64,000 nt of DNA from Clostridiales bacterium (GTDB lineage: Bacteria > Bacillota > Clostridia > Christensenellales > Borkfalkiaceae): assembly GCA_003523255.1 (NCBI GenBank), contig DPGH01000012.1:50836-114835 (forward strand). Reading direction: 5' to 3'. The translations under genes were made by a program, and so were the position numbers. The notes beneath the pieces are model-generated. The model saw nothing but the letters and a program-made list of their open reading frames with translations. It was not told where the DNA came from and made no database searches. The stretch's first letter is position 1, and every line of letters starts with the position of its first letter. This document shows positions 23,568 to 32,115 of the stretch, piece after piece.

Positions 23568-23734
23568 AAATTGTGCAGTTAGCACAAATATAAAATTATA
23601 ATCCGCGATTTTTTTAAACGCGAAAAATGTAAGCGTTTTACTGATTTTTTAAGGCGTTACGAGATAAATTTTAACATACGTTTGAAAATATTAACACAAA
23701 TAAAAAAATATATGAAAAATTTGCACAAAATTTT

Positions 23735-23766
23735 AAAAAGGGTCTTTACGAGCCCTTTTTTCTGTG
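23735..23766 (+). terminator. Intrinsic terminator upstream of ppx
   Basis: Stem AAAAAGGG / CCCTTTTT (23735-23742, 23753-23760) followed by more T residues. It ends the TauE pair transcription unit and overlaps the -35 of the next promoter. The preceding 23568-23734 is AT-rich with only a small TTGTGC / GCACAA hairpin at 23571-23587. Confidence 0.7.
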
Positions 23767-23773
23767 TTATAAT
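23745..23773 (+). promoter_or_regulatory. Promoter of the ppx/gppA gene
   Basis: TTTACG (23745-23750), 17-base spacer, TATAAT (23768-23773). It is 21 bases before the first possible start codon, so the leader is short. Confidence 0.6.
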
Positions 23774-23794
23774 ATCCGCAAATAAAATTATAGA

Positions 23795-25321
23795 ATGGTG
23801 AATATTGTGGAAAAAATAGCTATCATAGACCTCGGTTCCAATACCGCGCGTCTTTTACTCGTAGACGTGTCGGACGAGGGATATTTTCAGATAACCGACC
23901 AACTTAAAGAAGCGCCGAGGCTTGGCGAGGGCGTTGAGAAAGACGGGTTTTTAAAACCCGACAGAATCAAAGAAACTATCAGAACTCTTAAAATGTTCAG
24001 AAAGTTATGCGACGTAAACGGTATAGAGCGTATAATCGCCGTCGCGACGGCTGCCGTAAGGCGCGCTAAAAACCAACGCAGTTTTTTAGACGAAGTTTCG
24101 GCAACCTGCGGCATAAAGTTAAGAGTTTTAAGCGCGGAGGAAGAAGCGCTTTTCGTGTACCGCGGCGTTATCAATACTATGGACGTGCCTAAGGGCATTA
24201 TACTCGAAATAGGCGGCGGCAGTACCAAAATCGTATATTATAACAGAAGAAATTTACTTAACTACGCCACGCTTCCTTTTGGCGCGATAACGCTTACCGA
24301 AATGTTTGCGGACGGAACGCTTTCTCCCCAGCAACAGGCGGAAAAGGTAGAAGAATTTTTTACCGAGCAGTTAAAAAGCGTAGAGTGGCTTAAAGACGTG
24401 GATCCCGAAGCGCACCTTATAGGCGTGGGCGGGTCGTTCAGAAATCTTTGCCGTATGACTAAGATTATGAAAAAGTACCCGTTAAGGACCATTCACAACT
24501 ACGTGGTAACCGACGACGACTTTAATCACGTTTACGACCTGTTAAAGAGCCTTGACCTTGACAGAAAAAAGAGAATAAAAGGTCTTTCGAGCGGGCGCGC
24601 GGACATTTTGCCGAGCGCGATGGCTGTCGTGTCGGCGTTTAAAAAGTATATGAACCTCGGTAACATCGTTATCAGCGGTAGCGGACTGAGGACGGGTATA
24701 ATGTTTAATTACGCGCTTCCTACTACGGTAGACAAGCCCGTTTCCGACGTTTTGACTTACAGTCTTAACTCGATAACGAGTTTTTACGGATGCGAGAAAA
24801 AGCATACCGAACAAGTGGTAATGCTTTCGGTGCAGTTGTTCAAGCAACTCCGCGTTTTACACAAGTTCCCGAGACAGTATCTTAAAATACTTAAAGTCGC
24901 GGCGTATTTATACGATACCGGCAAACGCATACAATTCTACAATTACGAAAAACACAGCGGATATATAATACTTAACTCAAACATTTACGGCATAAGCCAC
25001 AGAGATTTGGTTATGGCTTCGTTCGTCGCGTCTTGCTCGGCGATTGAAGATATTAACCCCTTCGACTGGGCAAGGTTTAAAGACCTTGTCGGCGACGACG
25101 ACGTGGACGTCGTTAAAAAGATGGGGGTAATGCTCCGCATAGCGAGCTGTCTTGACAGAAGCCTTTCTTCTGCGGTAAACGGCATTAACTGCGATATTTT
25201 GGGCGATTCGGTGATAATGAAGACCGAAGTTGACGGCGACGCGACGCTCGAAATCAATTCCGCGAAAGAAATCGGTCAGGATTTCAGAAAGATTTTCAAA
25301 AAGAATTTAGAAATACTGTAA
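23795..25321 (+). CDS. Ppx/GppA-family exopolyphosphatase / (p)ppGpp phosphohydrolase
   Basis: A 508-residue member of the sugar kinase/Hsp70-fold phosphatase family that shortens polyphosphate and can convert pppGpp to ppGpp. The phosphate-1 loop I-D-L-G-S-N-T-A-R-L is at residues 10-19, A-T-A-A-V-R-x-A-x-N near 87 and the phosphate-2 loop E-I-G-G-G-S-T-K near 141. The C-terminal third is the helical HD-like domain (L-K-V-A-A-Y-L-Y-D-T-G-K near 366, K-H-S-G-Y-I-I near 385). An internal GTG at 23807 is an alternative start because GGTG precedes it and 23795 has no ribosome site. Confidence 0.92.
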   Translation: MVNIVEKIAIIDLGSNTARLLLVDVSDEGYFQITDQLKEAPRLGEGVEKDGFLKPDRIKETIRTLKMFRKLCDVNGIERIIAVATAAVRRAKNQRSFLDEVSATCGIKLRVLSAEEEALFVYRGVINTMDVPKGIILEIGGGSTKIVYYNRRNLLNYATLPFGAITLTEMFADGTLSPQQQAEKVEEFFTEQLKSVEWLKDVDPEAHLIGVGGSFRNLCRMTKIMKKYPLRTIHNYVVTDDDFNHVYDLLKSLDLDRKKRIKGLSSGRADILPSAMAVVSAFKKYMNLGNIVISGSGLRTGIMFNYALPTTVDKPVSDVLTYSLNSITSFYGCEKKHTEQVVMLSVQLFKQLRVLHKFPRQYLKILKVAAYLYDTGKRIQFYNYEKHSGYIILNSNIYGISHRDLVMASFVASCSAIEDINPFDWARFKDLVGDDDVDVVKKMGVMLRIASCLDRSLSSAVNGINCDILGDSVIMKTEVDGDATLEINSAKEIGQDFRKIFKKNLEIL

Positions 25322-25327
25322 AAAACG

Positions 25328-25349
25328 AGCCGCGTGAATAAACGCGGCT
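25328..25349 (+). other. Intergenic hairpin between ppx and the MreB-like gene
   Basis: AGCCGCG / CGCGGCT (25328-25334, 25343-25349) followed by three T residues. It is a weak terminator or attenuator in a 40-base gap. Confidence 0.45.
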
Positions 25350-25361
25350 TTCGGGCGTAAT

Positions 25362-26369
25362 ATGGCAAAATGCAAACTTGCCGTCGACCTTGACGGCGCG
25401 GTTACTAATATCTATATGGCGGGTAGCGGGTTGGTTCTTTCGGAGCCGACGGTCGCAACCGTTTCCGCGGGCGAAAACGCGGAGATTAAAGCCTTTGGCG
25501 AAGAAGCCAAAAAAATGATAGGCAAAACCGCGAAAAACAGCAGAATAGTATTTCCCGTGTTCGAGGGCGAAATCGTGAACGAAAAAGTCGCGGCGGGCGT
25601 TCTCGGCGGTTTTTTGGATAAAATCGAGGCGGGGAGAGGAATTTTCGGAGCGCAGGCGATTTTCGCGCTTCCGTGCGGTTTTACGCGCGAAATGCTCGAT
25701 AAATACGTTAAAGTCGCCAAACTTTGCGGAATAAGCAAAACGTATTTTGCGGAAAGTCCCATTTTATCCGCGCTCGGGCAGAGAATACCTTTAAGCGACT
25801 CTACGCCTTGCTTTATAATCGATATGGCAGGCGGGGTAACCAACGTTGCGGCGGTTTCGCTCGACGGGGTTATCGCGGGCGTTTCGGTAAACTACGGCTT
25901 AAACGGCATTTGTTCGGACGTAATAGATTACATTGCCGAAACGTTCGGATTGCAGACTGGGCTTTTGACCGCCGAGCGCATTATAAAAGAAATCGGCAGT
26001 CTTGACCCGGACGACGGGCTTAAAACGGTTGTGAACGGCAGAGATACTTCTACCGGCACGCCGCGCGCGCTTTCGCTTAAAGCGGTCGATATCATAAAAC
26101 CCGTGAAGCGTTATTACGACAAAATCGCGGAGATAGCCAAAACCGTGCTTAAAAAACTTTTGCCCGAAGTTTCGGCGGAAGTCAGAAGGTCGGGGCTTTT
26201 CGTCGCGGGTATCGGGTCGGAGATTTACGGGCTTAAAAATTATTATTCCGAAAAGTTCGGCATACCCGTAAAAATTGCCGAGAACGGCAGGTATGCGGTA
26301 GCGATAGGCGGCGGCGTTGCTATGGGCAGTGCGGAATTGTTGAAAAAAATAACCGTTAAAAACGTATAA
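25362..26369 (+). CDS. Divergent MreB/Mbl-family actin-like protein
   Basis: A 335-residue actin-fold protein closest to MreB by eye. The phosphate-1 region is D-L-D-G-A-V-T-N (8-15) where MreB has D-L-G-T-A-N-T. S-E-P-T-V-A-T near 27 corresponds to N-E-P-S-V-V-A, E-S-P-I-L-S-A-L-G near 132 to E-E-P-M-A-A-A-I-G, and M-A-G-G-V-T-N near 151 to I-G-G-G-T-T-E. The nucleotide loops are thus altered but recognisable. MreB organises the lateral cell wall. The gene precedes minD and minE, a common mre-min neighbourhood, but mreC and mreD are missing. It could be the organism's MreB or a specialised paralogue. Confidence 0.8.
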   Translation: MAKCKLAVDLDGAVTNIYMAGSGLVLSEPTVATVSAGENAEIKAFGEEAKKMIGKTAKNSRIVFPVFEGEIVNEKVAAGVLGGFLDKIEAGRGIFGAQAIFALPCGFTREMLDKYVKVAKLCGISKTYFAESPILSALGQRIPLSDSTPCFIIDMAGGVTNVAAVSLDGVIAGVSVNYGLNGICSDVIDYIAETFGLQTGLLTAERIIKEIGSLDPDDGLKTVVNGRDTSTGTPRALSLKAVDIIKPVKRYYDKIAEIAKTVLKKLLPEVSAEVRRSGLFVAGIGSEIYGLKNYYSEKFGIPVKIAENGRYAVAIGGGVAMGSAELLKKITVKNV

Positions 26370-26398
26370 GTTGTAATCGAAAAATTAAATTAACGACT

Positions 26399-26446
26399 AA
26401 AAAACGCGTGTTTTTGCTTTAATTTGCAAAATACGCGTTTTTTTTT
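26399..26446 (+). terminator. Intrinsic terminator after the MreB-like gene
   Basis: AAAAAACGCGT pairs with ACGCGTTTTTT (about 26399-26409 and 26433-26443) with an inner TTTTGC / GCAAAA stem, followed by T residues. The minD -10 (TATAAT, 26450-26455) starts directly after it. Confidence 0.75.
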
Positions 26447-26470
26447 GCGTATAATCGAATTTACGCAATT

Positions 26471-27256
26471 ATGGCAAGAAAGATAGTTATAACTTCCGGC
26501 AAGGGCGGAGTCGGCAAAACCACCGTTACCGCTAACCTCGGACAAGCGATTGCCGCGCTGGGCGAAAAGGTGCTTTTAATCGACGTCGATTTCGGACTTA
26601 ATAATCTCGACGTGGTTTTAGGACTCGAAAACAGCGTGGTTTACGATATTTTCGACGTGTTAGACGGCAGGTGCAGGGTAAGACAGGCGCTCGTTCAGGA
26701 TAAAAAATTTAAAAATCTTTACGTTTTATCGTCGGGTAGCCGTATAGCGCCTTCCGTTACGGGGCAAAACGTAAAACTCATCGCGGAAAGCGTAAACGGC
26801 TCTTTCGATTACGTTTTGTTCGATTGTCCGGCGGGGATAGACGCGGGCTTTCATCGTGCGGTTTCTTGCGCGGACGAAGCGATTATAGTAACCACGCCGA
26901 CGCTTACGAGTATACGGGACGCCGACAAGGTAGCGGCGATTTTAAGGAGTTATAAACTCGATAAAACGGGCGTCGTGGTAAATCGCGCGCGCGGCGATCT
27001 GATGTTGTCCGGTAAAAGTTTGTTCCCCGCGGACGTGAGAAACGTGCTTAAAACCGAACTCGTCGGCGTACTGCCCGAAGAGGACGAGGTTTTTTTGTCG
27101 AGCGGGTACGGAATTTCGAGAAGCGCGGAGTCGTTTAAGGCGTATAAATATCTTGCCGAAAACGTGTGCAAAAACAAAAGAAAAATTTACGACGTAACGG
27201 CAAAATACAGCGGATTTTTCGGTAGCATAAGGAGGGCGCTTAAAAGAAATATATGA
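26471..27256 (+). CDS. minD: Septum site-determining ATPase MinD
   Basis: A 261-residue ParA/MinD ATPase. The deviant Walker A loop G-K-G-G-V-G-K-T (10-17) carries the signature Lys11 and catalytic Lys16. The D-x-D-x-G-L-x-N-L-D switch is near 38 and D-C-P-A-G-I near 118. The last ~12 residues (F-F-G-S-I-R-R-A-L-K-R) form the amphipathic membrane-targeting helix. MinD polymerises at the membrane and, with MinE, restricts FtsZ to midcell. A TATAAT ends 15 bases before the ATG, so the leader is only about 9 bases with no Shine-Dalgarno. The 3' end overlaps minE by 4 bases. Confidence 0.95.
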   Translation: MARKIVITSGKGGVGKTTVTANLGQAIAALGEKVLLIDVDFGLNNLDVVLGLENSVVYDIFDVLDGRCRVRQALVQDKKFKNLYVLSSGSRIAPSVTGQNVKLIAESVNGSFDYVLFDCPAGIDAGFHRAVSCADEAIIVTTPTLTSIRDADKVAAILRSYKLDKTGVVVNRARGDLMLSGKSLFPADVRNVLKTELVGVLPEEDEVFLSSGYGISRSAESFKAYKYLAENVCKNKRKIYDVTAKYSGFFGSIRRALKRNI

Positions 27257-27483
27257 AAAACAAAAACGACGTTTTAAGGCTTAAATCTATTGTCAGAAAC
27301 GACAGGCTTTCCGCAGGGGACGAGTTTTACGAAATGGTTATATCGGACGCGTCTAAAACGCTGAGAGAGTATTTCGATTTTAAAGACAACGTATCGCTTA
27401 ACGTAACGAAAGCGGAGGGCGGTTACAGAGTATCGGTAAACTTTTTTGCCGAAAGCGTAAAACCTTTTACGAAAGTTCCTTGA
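27253..27483 (+). CDS. minE: MinE-like cell division topological specificity factor
   Basis: A 76-residue protein starting in an ATGA overlap with minD. The L-R-L-K-x-I-V-x-x-D-R segment near residues 8-18 matches the MinE R-L-K-x-V-L-x-x-D-R region that contacts MinD. The following helix (F-Y-E-M-V-I-S-D-A) and strands fit the MinE topological specificity domain, though overall similarity is low and the N-terminal anti-MinCD helix is short. MinE stimulates the MinD ATPase and drives oscillation. No minC is visible in the window. Assignment rests on the motif plus the overlap with minD. Confidence 0.8.
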   Translation: MKNKNDVLRLKSIVRNDRLSAGDEFYEMVISDASKTLREYFDFKDNVSLNVTKAEGGYRVSVNFFAESVKPFTKVP

Positions 27484-27600
27484 TTTATTTATAGACAAAA
27501 CTATTGCAAAGAGTAACATAATAAACCTTTTGCGATTATTTATGTAGTATAAACCGCCGAAAAGCGGGAATAACGAAAATCGCTGTCAATAAGGAGAATT

Positions 27601-27696
27601 ATGCTTGCGGGAATAATTATCGGCGTTTTTATCGGCGCAAACCTCGGGCTCGTGGTTTTTTCGCTGATACGTGCGGGGAAAGACGCGAGAAAGTAA
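27601..27696 (+). CDS. 31-residue single-pass membrane protein (DUF3789-like)
   Basis: A short gene below common ORF-length cut-offs. A perfect AAGGAG lies six bases before the ATG. The product is one glycine-rich transmembrane helix (residues 2-22, with I-I-G-V-F-I-G-A) and a basic tail R-A-G-K-D-A-R-K, as in the DUF3789 family of tiny Firmicutes membrane proteins. Function is unknown. Position directly after minD-minE might indicate a link to membrane topology or division, but the 117-base gap before it could hold a separate promoter. Confidence 0.65.
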   Translation: MLAGIIIGVFIGANLGLVVFSLIRAGKDARK

Positions 27697-27830
27697 ATCG
27701 CTTTTTCGTTATTTTCGGCGCACTCGAAGCGTCGATTTTTTTACTGTGTTTTTTATTTGTTTTTAGAGTTTTTAATGCCTTGCCGTAATAAAACTTGCGC
27801 GTTTACGTTGTCTATAAACGGGTTTTATCG

Positions 27831-27859
27831 TTGACATAAGTTTTCTTTTGTAATATAAT
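27831..27859 (+). promoter_or_regulatory. Perfect consensus promoter of tyrS
   Basis: TTGACA (27831-27836), 17 bases, TATAAT (27854-27859). It overlaps the first in-frame ATG of the longest ORF, placing the real tyrS start at 27894. No T-box stem or antiterminator is visible in the short leader. Confidence 0.9.
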
Positions 27860-27893
27860 GGTTAAAAACTATTTATATAAAAGAGGATTTTTT

Positions 27894-29108
27894 ATGAAAA
27901 ACGTGTTCGACGTACTTAAAGAAAGAGGCTTTATTAAACAGACCGTATACGAGGATGAACTTTATAAACTTCTCGGCGAGGAAAGCGTTTCTTTTTACGT
28001 CGGCTTCGACCCGACTGCGGACAGCCTTCATATAGGGCATTATATTCCGATAATGGTTATGGCGTGGATGCAGAAATACGGTCATCGCCCCATCGCGCTT
28101 TTCGGCGGCGGCACGGGTATGATAGGCGACCCTTCCGGCAGAAGCGATATGCGCCAGATGATGACGAGAGAAACCATAGACCACAATATAGAGTGTTTTA
28201 AAAAACAGATGTCCCGTTTTATTAATTTCTCGGGAGAAAACGGCGCAATCGTCGCAAACAATGCGGACTGGCTTTTAAAACTTAACTATATAGACTTTTT
28301 GCGCGATATAGGCGTGCATTTTTCGGTAAACGAAATGCTCGCGGCAAAATGCTTTAAGCAGAGAATGGAAAAGGGGCTTACCTTTTTCGAGTTCAACTAT
28401 ATGCTTATGCAAGGTTACGACTTTTTGTATCTTAACAGAAAGTACGGCTGCTCGCTCGAAATGGGCGGCGACGACCAGTGGAGCAACATGCTTGCGGGCG
28501 TTGACCTTATAAGAAGAAAAGAAAAGAAAAACGCTTACTGCCTTACCTGTACGCTTTTATTGACCAGCGACGGCAAAAAGATGGGTAAAACGCAAAAAGG
28601 CGCGTTGTGGCTTGACGAAAACAAGTGTTCGGTGTACGATTTTTATCAGTACTTCAGAAACGTAGAAGACGTTAAGGTTGCCGAGTGCATGAAACTTCTT
28701 ACGTTTATGGATTTAGAAGAAATCGAAGAACTCACCCGTTACAACGACGAAAGAATGAACGCCGCGAAAGAAAGGCTGGCTTTCGAGGTAACCAAACTCG
28801 TTCACGGAGAAGAAAAGGCGTTGCTTGCGCAAAAACAGGTGAGAGCCGCGTTCGGTAAAGGCGACGAATCGGATATGCCTACCGTAAACGTTTCAAAGGA
28901 CACCGAGTTTGTGTCCGACGTTCTCGTCGCGGCGGGACTTGCCAAATCCAAAGGAGAGGCAAAACGCCTTATAGAGGGCGGCGCCGTTTCGCTCGGCGAC
29001 GAAAAAGTAACCGACGCTTTTGCCAAAATTCCCGAAGCACTTTTATCGCAAGGCGAATTTATTCTCCACAAAGGCAAAAAATCGCACGTTAAAATCTTCA
29101 TAAAATAA
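27894..29108 (+). CDS. tyrS: Tyrosyl-tRNA synthetase
   Basis: A 404-residue class I aminoacyl-tRNA synthetase. The HIGH motif is H46-I-G-H49 and the KMSKS motif appears as K-M-G-K-T (229-233). Y-V-G-F-D-P-T-A near 35 and the tyrosine-binding Y-x-L-M-Q-G-Y-D near 165 fit TyrRS. A C-terminal S4-like RNA-binding domain (about 340-400, L-A-K-S-K-G-E-A-K-R-L) is present. AGAGGA precedes the ATG at 27894. Stop and next start overlap (TAATG), so yigZ is translationally coupled. Confidence 0.96.
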   Translation: MKNVFDVLKERGFIKQTVYEDELYKLLGEESVSFYVGFDPTADSLHIGHYIPIMVMAWMQKYGHRPIALFGGGTGMIGDPSGRSDMRQMMTRETIDHNIECFKKQMSRFINFSGENGAIVANNADWLLKLNYIDFLRDIGVHFSVNEMLAAKCFKQRMEKGLTFFEFNYMLMQGYDFLYLNRKYGCSLEMGGDDQWSNMLAGVDLIRRKEKKNAYCLTCTLLLTSDGKKMGKTQKGALWLDENKCSVYDFYQYFRNVEDVKVAECMKLLTFMDLEEIEELTRYNDERMNAAKERLAFEVTKLVHGEEKALLAQKQVRAAFGKGDESDMPTVNVSKDTEFVSDVLVAAGLAKSKGEAKRLIEGGAVSLGDEKVTDAFAKIPEALLSQGEFILHKGKKSHVKIFIK

Positions 29109-29737
29109 TGAATTACGATTCGGTTTGCGGAGAAGCGGAAAGCGTTACCGTTATTGAAAAATCGAAATTCGTTTGTTACCTGAAAGGTATCGACTCGGAA
29201 AGCGAGGCGAAAGAGTTTGTCGAAAGCGTACGCAAAAAAAACTCTCTCGCCACGCATAATTGCTACGCCTATATTGCGGACGAAAAGGGACTCGTTCAAA
29301 AATTTTCGGACGACGGCGAACCGCAGGGTACTGCGGGGCTTCCGATGCTCGAAGTGCTTAAAAATCAAAAAATATATAAAACCGTTGCCGTCGTAACGAG
29401 ATACTTCGGCGGTATAAAACTGGGTACGGGCGGGCTTTGCCGCGCGTACTCGGGCGCGGTTTGTGAGTGTCTGAAAAAATGCGTCGTTAAAACGAATAAA
29501 CCGGCGCGTTTTTTCGTTCTTGAAACGGACTACGCGGGCTACGCTAAAGTTTTACCCGTCGTAAAAGGTAAGGCGGTTATCGCCGGTACGAAGTTTTCGG
29601 ACGGGGTAAAAGTGAATTTCGTGGTAGATGAAAACTCTGCGGAATCGTTTATTCTCGCGTTGACCGATACGCTTCAGGGTAACCTTGATTTAACGGAGAC
29701 AAAACGGGGGTATTATTCTTTTGACAAAAACTCGTAA
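29108..29737 (+). CDS. YigZ/IMPACT family protein
   Basis: A 209-residue member of the YigZ/YvyE (UPF0029 plus DUF1949) family. The N-terminal domain has the signature A-T-H-N-C-Y-A-Y near residue 55, F-S-D-D-G-E-P-Q-G-T-A-G near 73 and R-Y-F-G-G-I-K-L-G-T-G-G-L near 98. The C-terminal ferredoxin-like domain covers 140-205. Biochemical function in bacteria is unsettled; eukaryotic IMPACT regulates translation through GCN2. Coupled to tyrS by a one-base overlap and overlapping recX by 17 bases. Confidence 0.9.
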   Translation: MNYDSVCGEAESVTVIEKSKFVCYLKGIDSESEAKEFVESVRKKNSLATHNCYAYIADEKGLVQKFSDDGEPQGTAGLPMLEVLKNQKIYKTVAVVTRYFGGIKLGTGGLCRAYSGAVCECLKKCVVKTNKPARFFVLETDYAGYAKVLPVVKGKAVIAGTKFSDGVKVNFVVDENSAESFILALTDTLQGNLDLTETKRGYYSFDKNS

Positions 29738-30344
29738 AATAACCTCGATAGAAGCGCAGGCTAAAAACAAGGAGCGTGTAAACGTATATCTTGACGGAGA
29801 GTTTTACAAAGGCGTTTCGCTCGAAACGGTGCTTAAACACCGATTAAAGGCGGGCGCGGAACTGACCGAAGAAGAACTTACCCGCGTGTTTTCGGACGAG
29901 GAAAGAACAAGAGCGTTGGAGAAAGCCGCAGGCTACGTTGCAAAATCTTTTAAAACCAAAAGGCAGGTTAAAGATTATCTCGTTAAAAAGGGGTTTTCGG
30001 AGGAACTTGCGTGGGAGTGCGTCGATAAACTTAAAGAATACGGCTACATCGACGACCAAGAGTATTCCAAGCGATTTATAGAAACCACCGCAAAAACGCA
30101 GGGGCTTAAAATGATGGAATACAAACTTATGCAAAAAGGCGTGAGAAAAGAAGACATCTTTGCGGGCGCGGAAAAAGCGGAAGCGTCTTTTAGCGAAAAC
30201 GCGGCGATTCTTGCCGAAAAATATATGAAAAACAAAGAGCCAGTTAAAGAAAATTACGCAAAACTTTACAGGTACCTTATAGGTAAAGGCTTTTCTTACG
30301 AAGAAGCGGATTTTGCCGTAAAAAGCGTTAAAGGAGAAAACTGA
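29721..30344 (+). CDS. recX: Regulatory protein RecX
   Basis: A 207-residue all-helical RecX of three repeated three-helix modules. Signatures are R-T-R-A-L-E-K-A-A-x-Y near residue 61, T-K-R-Q-V-K-D-Y-L-V-K-K-G near 78, and Y-I-D-D-Q-E-Y-S-K-R-F near 109. RecX inhibits RecA filaments. The start is a TTG inside the yigZ 3' end with G-rich sequence about 11 bases upstream. The stop overlaps the start of the next gene (TGATG), indicating tight coupling. Confidence 0.9.
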   Translation: MTKTRKITSIEAQAKNKERVNVYLDGEFYKGVSLETVLKHRLKAGAELTEEELTRVFSDEERTRALEKAAGYVAKSFKTKRQVKDYLVKKGFSEELAWECVDKLKEYGYIDDQEYSKRFIETTAKTQGLKMMEYKLMQKGVRKEDIFAGAEKAEASFSENAAILAEKYMKNKEPVKENYAKLYRYLIGKGFSYEEADFAVKSVKGEN

Positions 30345-31783
30345 TGGAAAGAATTTTATCCGTAGAGCAAATGCGCCAGGCGGACGATTATACGATAAAC
30401 ACTTTGGGATTTTCGCGTCAGGAACTGGTAAACCGCGCGGGTGCGGCGGTTGCAGAAGAAATAAAAAAGCGGTTTAAAGGCGGCAGAGTGCTCGTTTGCA
30501 TAGGTAAGGGAAATAACGGCGCGGACGGAAGAGTCGTTGCCGAAATTCTTTCTAAAACGCACGGGTTTACGGTTGCTTCCGTTTCCGTTTTTAACGGTAT
30601 TTTTAAACTGTTCGACAGAAAATTCGATATTATAGTCGATTGCGTTTTCGGTACGGGGCTCAACAGGCCCGTCGAGGGAAAACTTCTTACCGCGATAAAC
30701 AAAATAAACGAAAGCGGCGCGTACGTGGTTTCGTGCGATATTGCAAGCGGACTTTCCGGCGATACGGGGCTTGCTCTCGGCGCGGCGGTCAAAGCAAATC
30801 TTACCGTGGCGATACAAGAGTACAAACTCGGTCATTTTTTGAACGACGGACCCGATTATTCGGGAGAAGTGGTCGTTAAAGACATAGGCATAAGCATATG
30901 GGGGGACGATTACGTAAAAAGATTTAACGGGGCGGACGTAGAAAAGTTTTTCCCCGAGCGCAAACGTAATACGAATAAAGGCGATTACGGCAAAGTCGCG
31001 ATAGTCGGCGGCAGCAAAACGTATCCCGGCAGTGCGATTTTGGCGGAAAACGCGCTTGCGGCGTTTAAAATCGGCGCGGGATATTCCACTCTCGTAATTC
31101 CCGAAAGCATATTTAACGCGGTTGCGCTCGTTCACCCCGAATGCACCGTTAAAGTTTTGCCGTGCGACGGTAATGCGGACGGGCTTAAGTTTGACGAAAC
31201 GACTTTTGAAAAACTGTTAAAATGCGACGGCGTCGCATTCGGACCGGGCGCGGGCGTAACCGAAGAAGTTTACGCCGCACTCGCTTATTTGTTGAAAAAC
31301 TACAAAGGCAAACTGATAATAGACGCAGACGGTTTGAACACGCTTGCAAAATACGGCGTTTCCGCGCTCGAAGGACATTCGGCGGAAGTTATACTTACGC
31401 CGCACGTAAAAGAGTTTTCGCGCCTTATCGGTAAAACGGTAACCGAAATAGCCGAAAACGGCTTAAGTCTTGCAAGAGACTTTGCCAAAAAATATTGCGT
31501 AACGCTGGTTTTAAAAAGCGCGGCTACCGTTATTACGGACGGTGAAGAGGTATATCTTAACACTACCGGTACGCCCGCCATGGCAAAAGCGGGCAGCGGA
31601 GACGTGCTTACCGGCATAATCGCGGGTTTCGCTACGAAAAAAGCCGACGCGTTAGACCTTGCGGCGGCGGCTTGTTATCTTTTCGGCGCGGCGGGCGAAA
31701 TCGCTGCGAAAAAGCAAAACGAAAATTCGGTTATCGCAACCGACGTTATCGGCGAGATAGGCGAAGCGATAAATTCTTTATAA
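30344..31783 (+). CDS. nnr: Bifunctional NAD(P)H-hydrate epimerase / ADP-dependent NAD(P)H-hydrate dehydratase
   Basis: A 479-residue fusion that repairs hydrated NADH and NADPH. The N-terminal YjeF_N epimerase domain (1-200) has G-K-G-N-N-G-A-D-G near residue 51. The C-terminal ribokinase-like dehydratase domain (about 205-479) has K-G-D-Y-G-K-V-A-I-V-G-G near 210, L-T-P-H-V-K-E-F near 347 and the catalytic A-G-S-G-D-V-L near 415. Length and domain order are standard. Last gene of the tyrS-yigZ-recX-nnr operon. Confidence 0.95.
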   Translation: MERILSVEQMRQADDYTINTLGFSRQELVNRAGAAVAEEIKKRFKGGRVLVCIGKGNNGADGRVVAEILSKTHGFTVASVSVFNGIFKLFDRKFDIIVDCVFGTGLNRPVEGKLLTAINKINESGAYVVSCDIASGLSGDTGLALGAAVKANLTVAIQEYKLGHFLNDGPDYSGEVVVKDIGISIWGDDYVKRFNGADVEKFFPERKRNTNKGDYGKVAIVGGSKTYPGSAILAENALAAFKIGAGYSTLVIPESIFNAVALVHPECTVKVLPCDGNADGLKFDETTFEKLLKCDGVAFGPGAGVTEEVYAALAYLLKNYKGKLIIDADGLNTLAKYGVSALEGHSAEVILTPHVKEFSRLIGKTVTEIAENGLSLARDFAKKYCVTLVLKSAATVITDGEEVYLNTTGTPAMAKAGSGDVLTGIIAGFATKKADALDLAAAACYLFGAAGEIAAKKQNENSVIATDVIGEIGEAINSL

Positions 31784-31800
31784 CTCGCTTGATATAAGTC

Positions 31801-31838
31801 CGGGTTTTACAGCGGTGCGTACAGCCAAAACCCGTTTT
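31801..31838 (+). terminator. Terminator of the tyrS-nnr operon
   Basis: CGGGTTTT (31801-31808) pairs with AAAACCCG (31827-31834), followed by TTTT. It overlaps the 3' end of the convergent small membrane protein gene. Confidence 0.6.
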
Positions 31839-32115
31839 GAAAAAGCATAACGCAAACGTATACGTTTATCGCGATGAATATCGGCATTAAAATCATCATC
31901 ATAAGACTTTTAAGACGATATTTGAAGATGAACATAAAAACGAAAATTCCCGTCGCGCCGCCGAGCAGCCCCGCAAGCAAAAGTTTAACGTCGCTTACTT
32001 GCTTTTCTTCGTCGCCGTCCTCAAAAGCCTGCTTTTGAAAACGGAGATTTAATATTCCGAAAAGATTTATAGCAATCATATAAACGATAAACAAAATCAC
32101 TATAAGCGGCGGCAT
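31807..32115 (-). CDS. DUF1294-like small membrane protein
   Basis: A 102-residue membrane protein with about three helices. The L-L-L-A-G-L-L-G-G-A-T-G-I segment near residue 45, followed by a cytosolic F-K-Y-R-L-K-S loop, resembles the DUF1294 family, whose function is unknown. The start is uncertain: AAGGAG lies 14 bases upstream of the ATG at 32115, and a TTG at 32157 would add 14 residues. It is convergent with nnr and stands alone. Confidence 0.65.
   Translation of the reverse strand: MPPLIVILFIVYMIAINLFGILNLRFQKQAFEDGDEEKQVSDVKLLLAGLLGGATGIFVFMFIFKYRLKSLMMMILMPIFIAINVYVCVMLFQNGFWLYAPL

Noticed and set aside
27697..27893. T-box riboswitch ahead of tyrS
   Set aside because: The consensus promoter lies only about 35 bases before the start, leaving no room for specifier and antiterminator stems.
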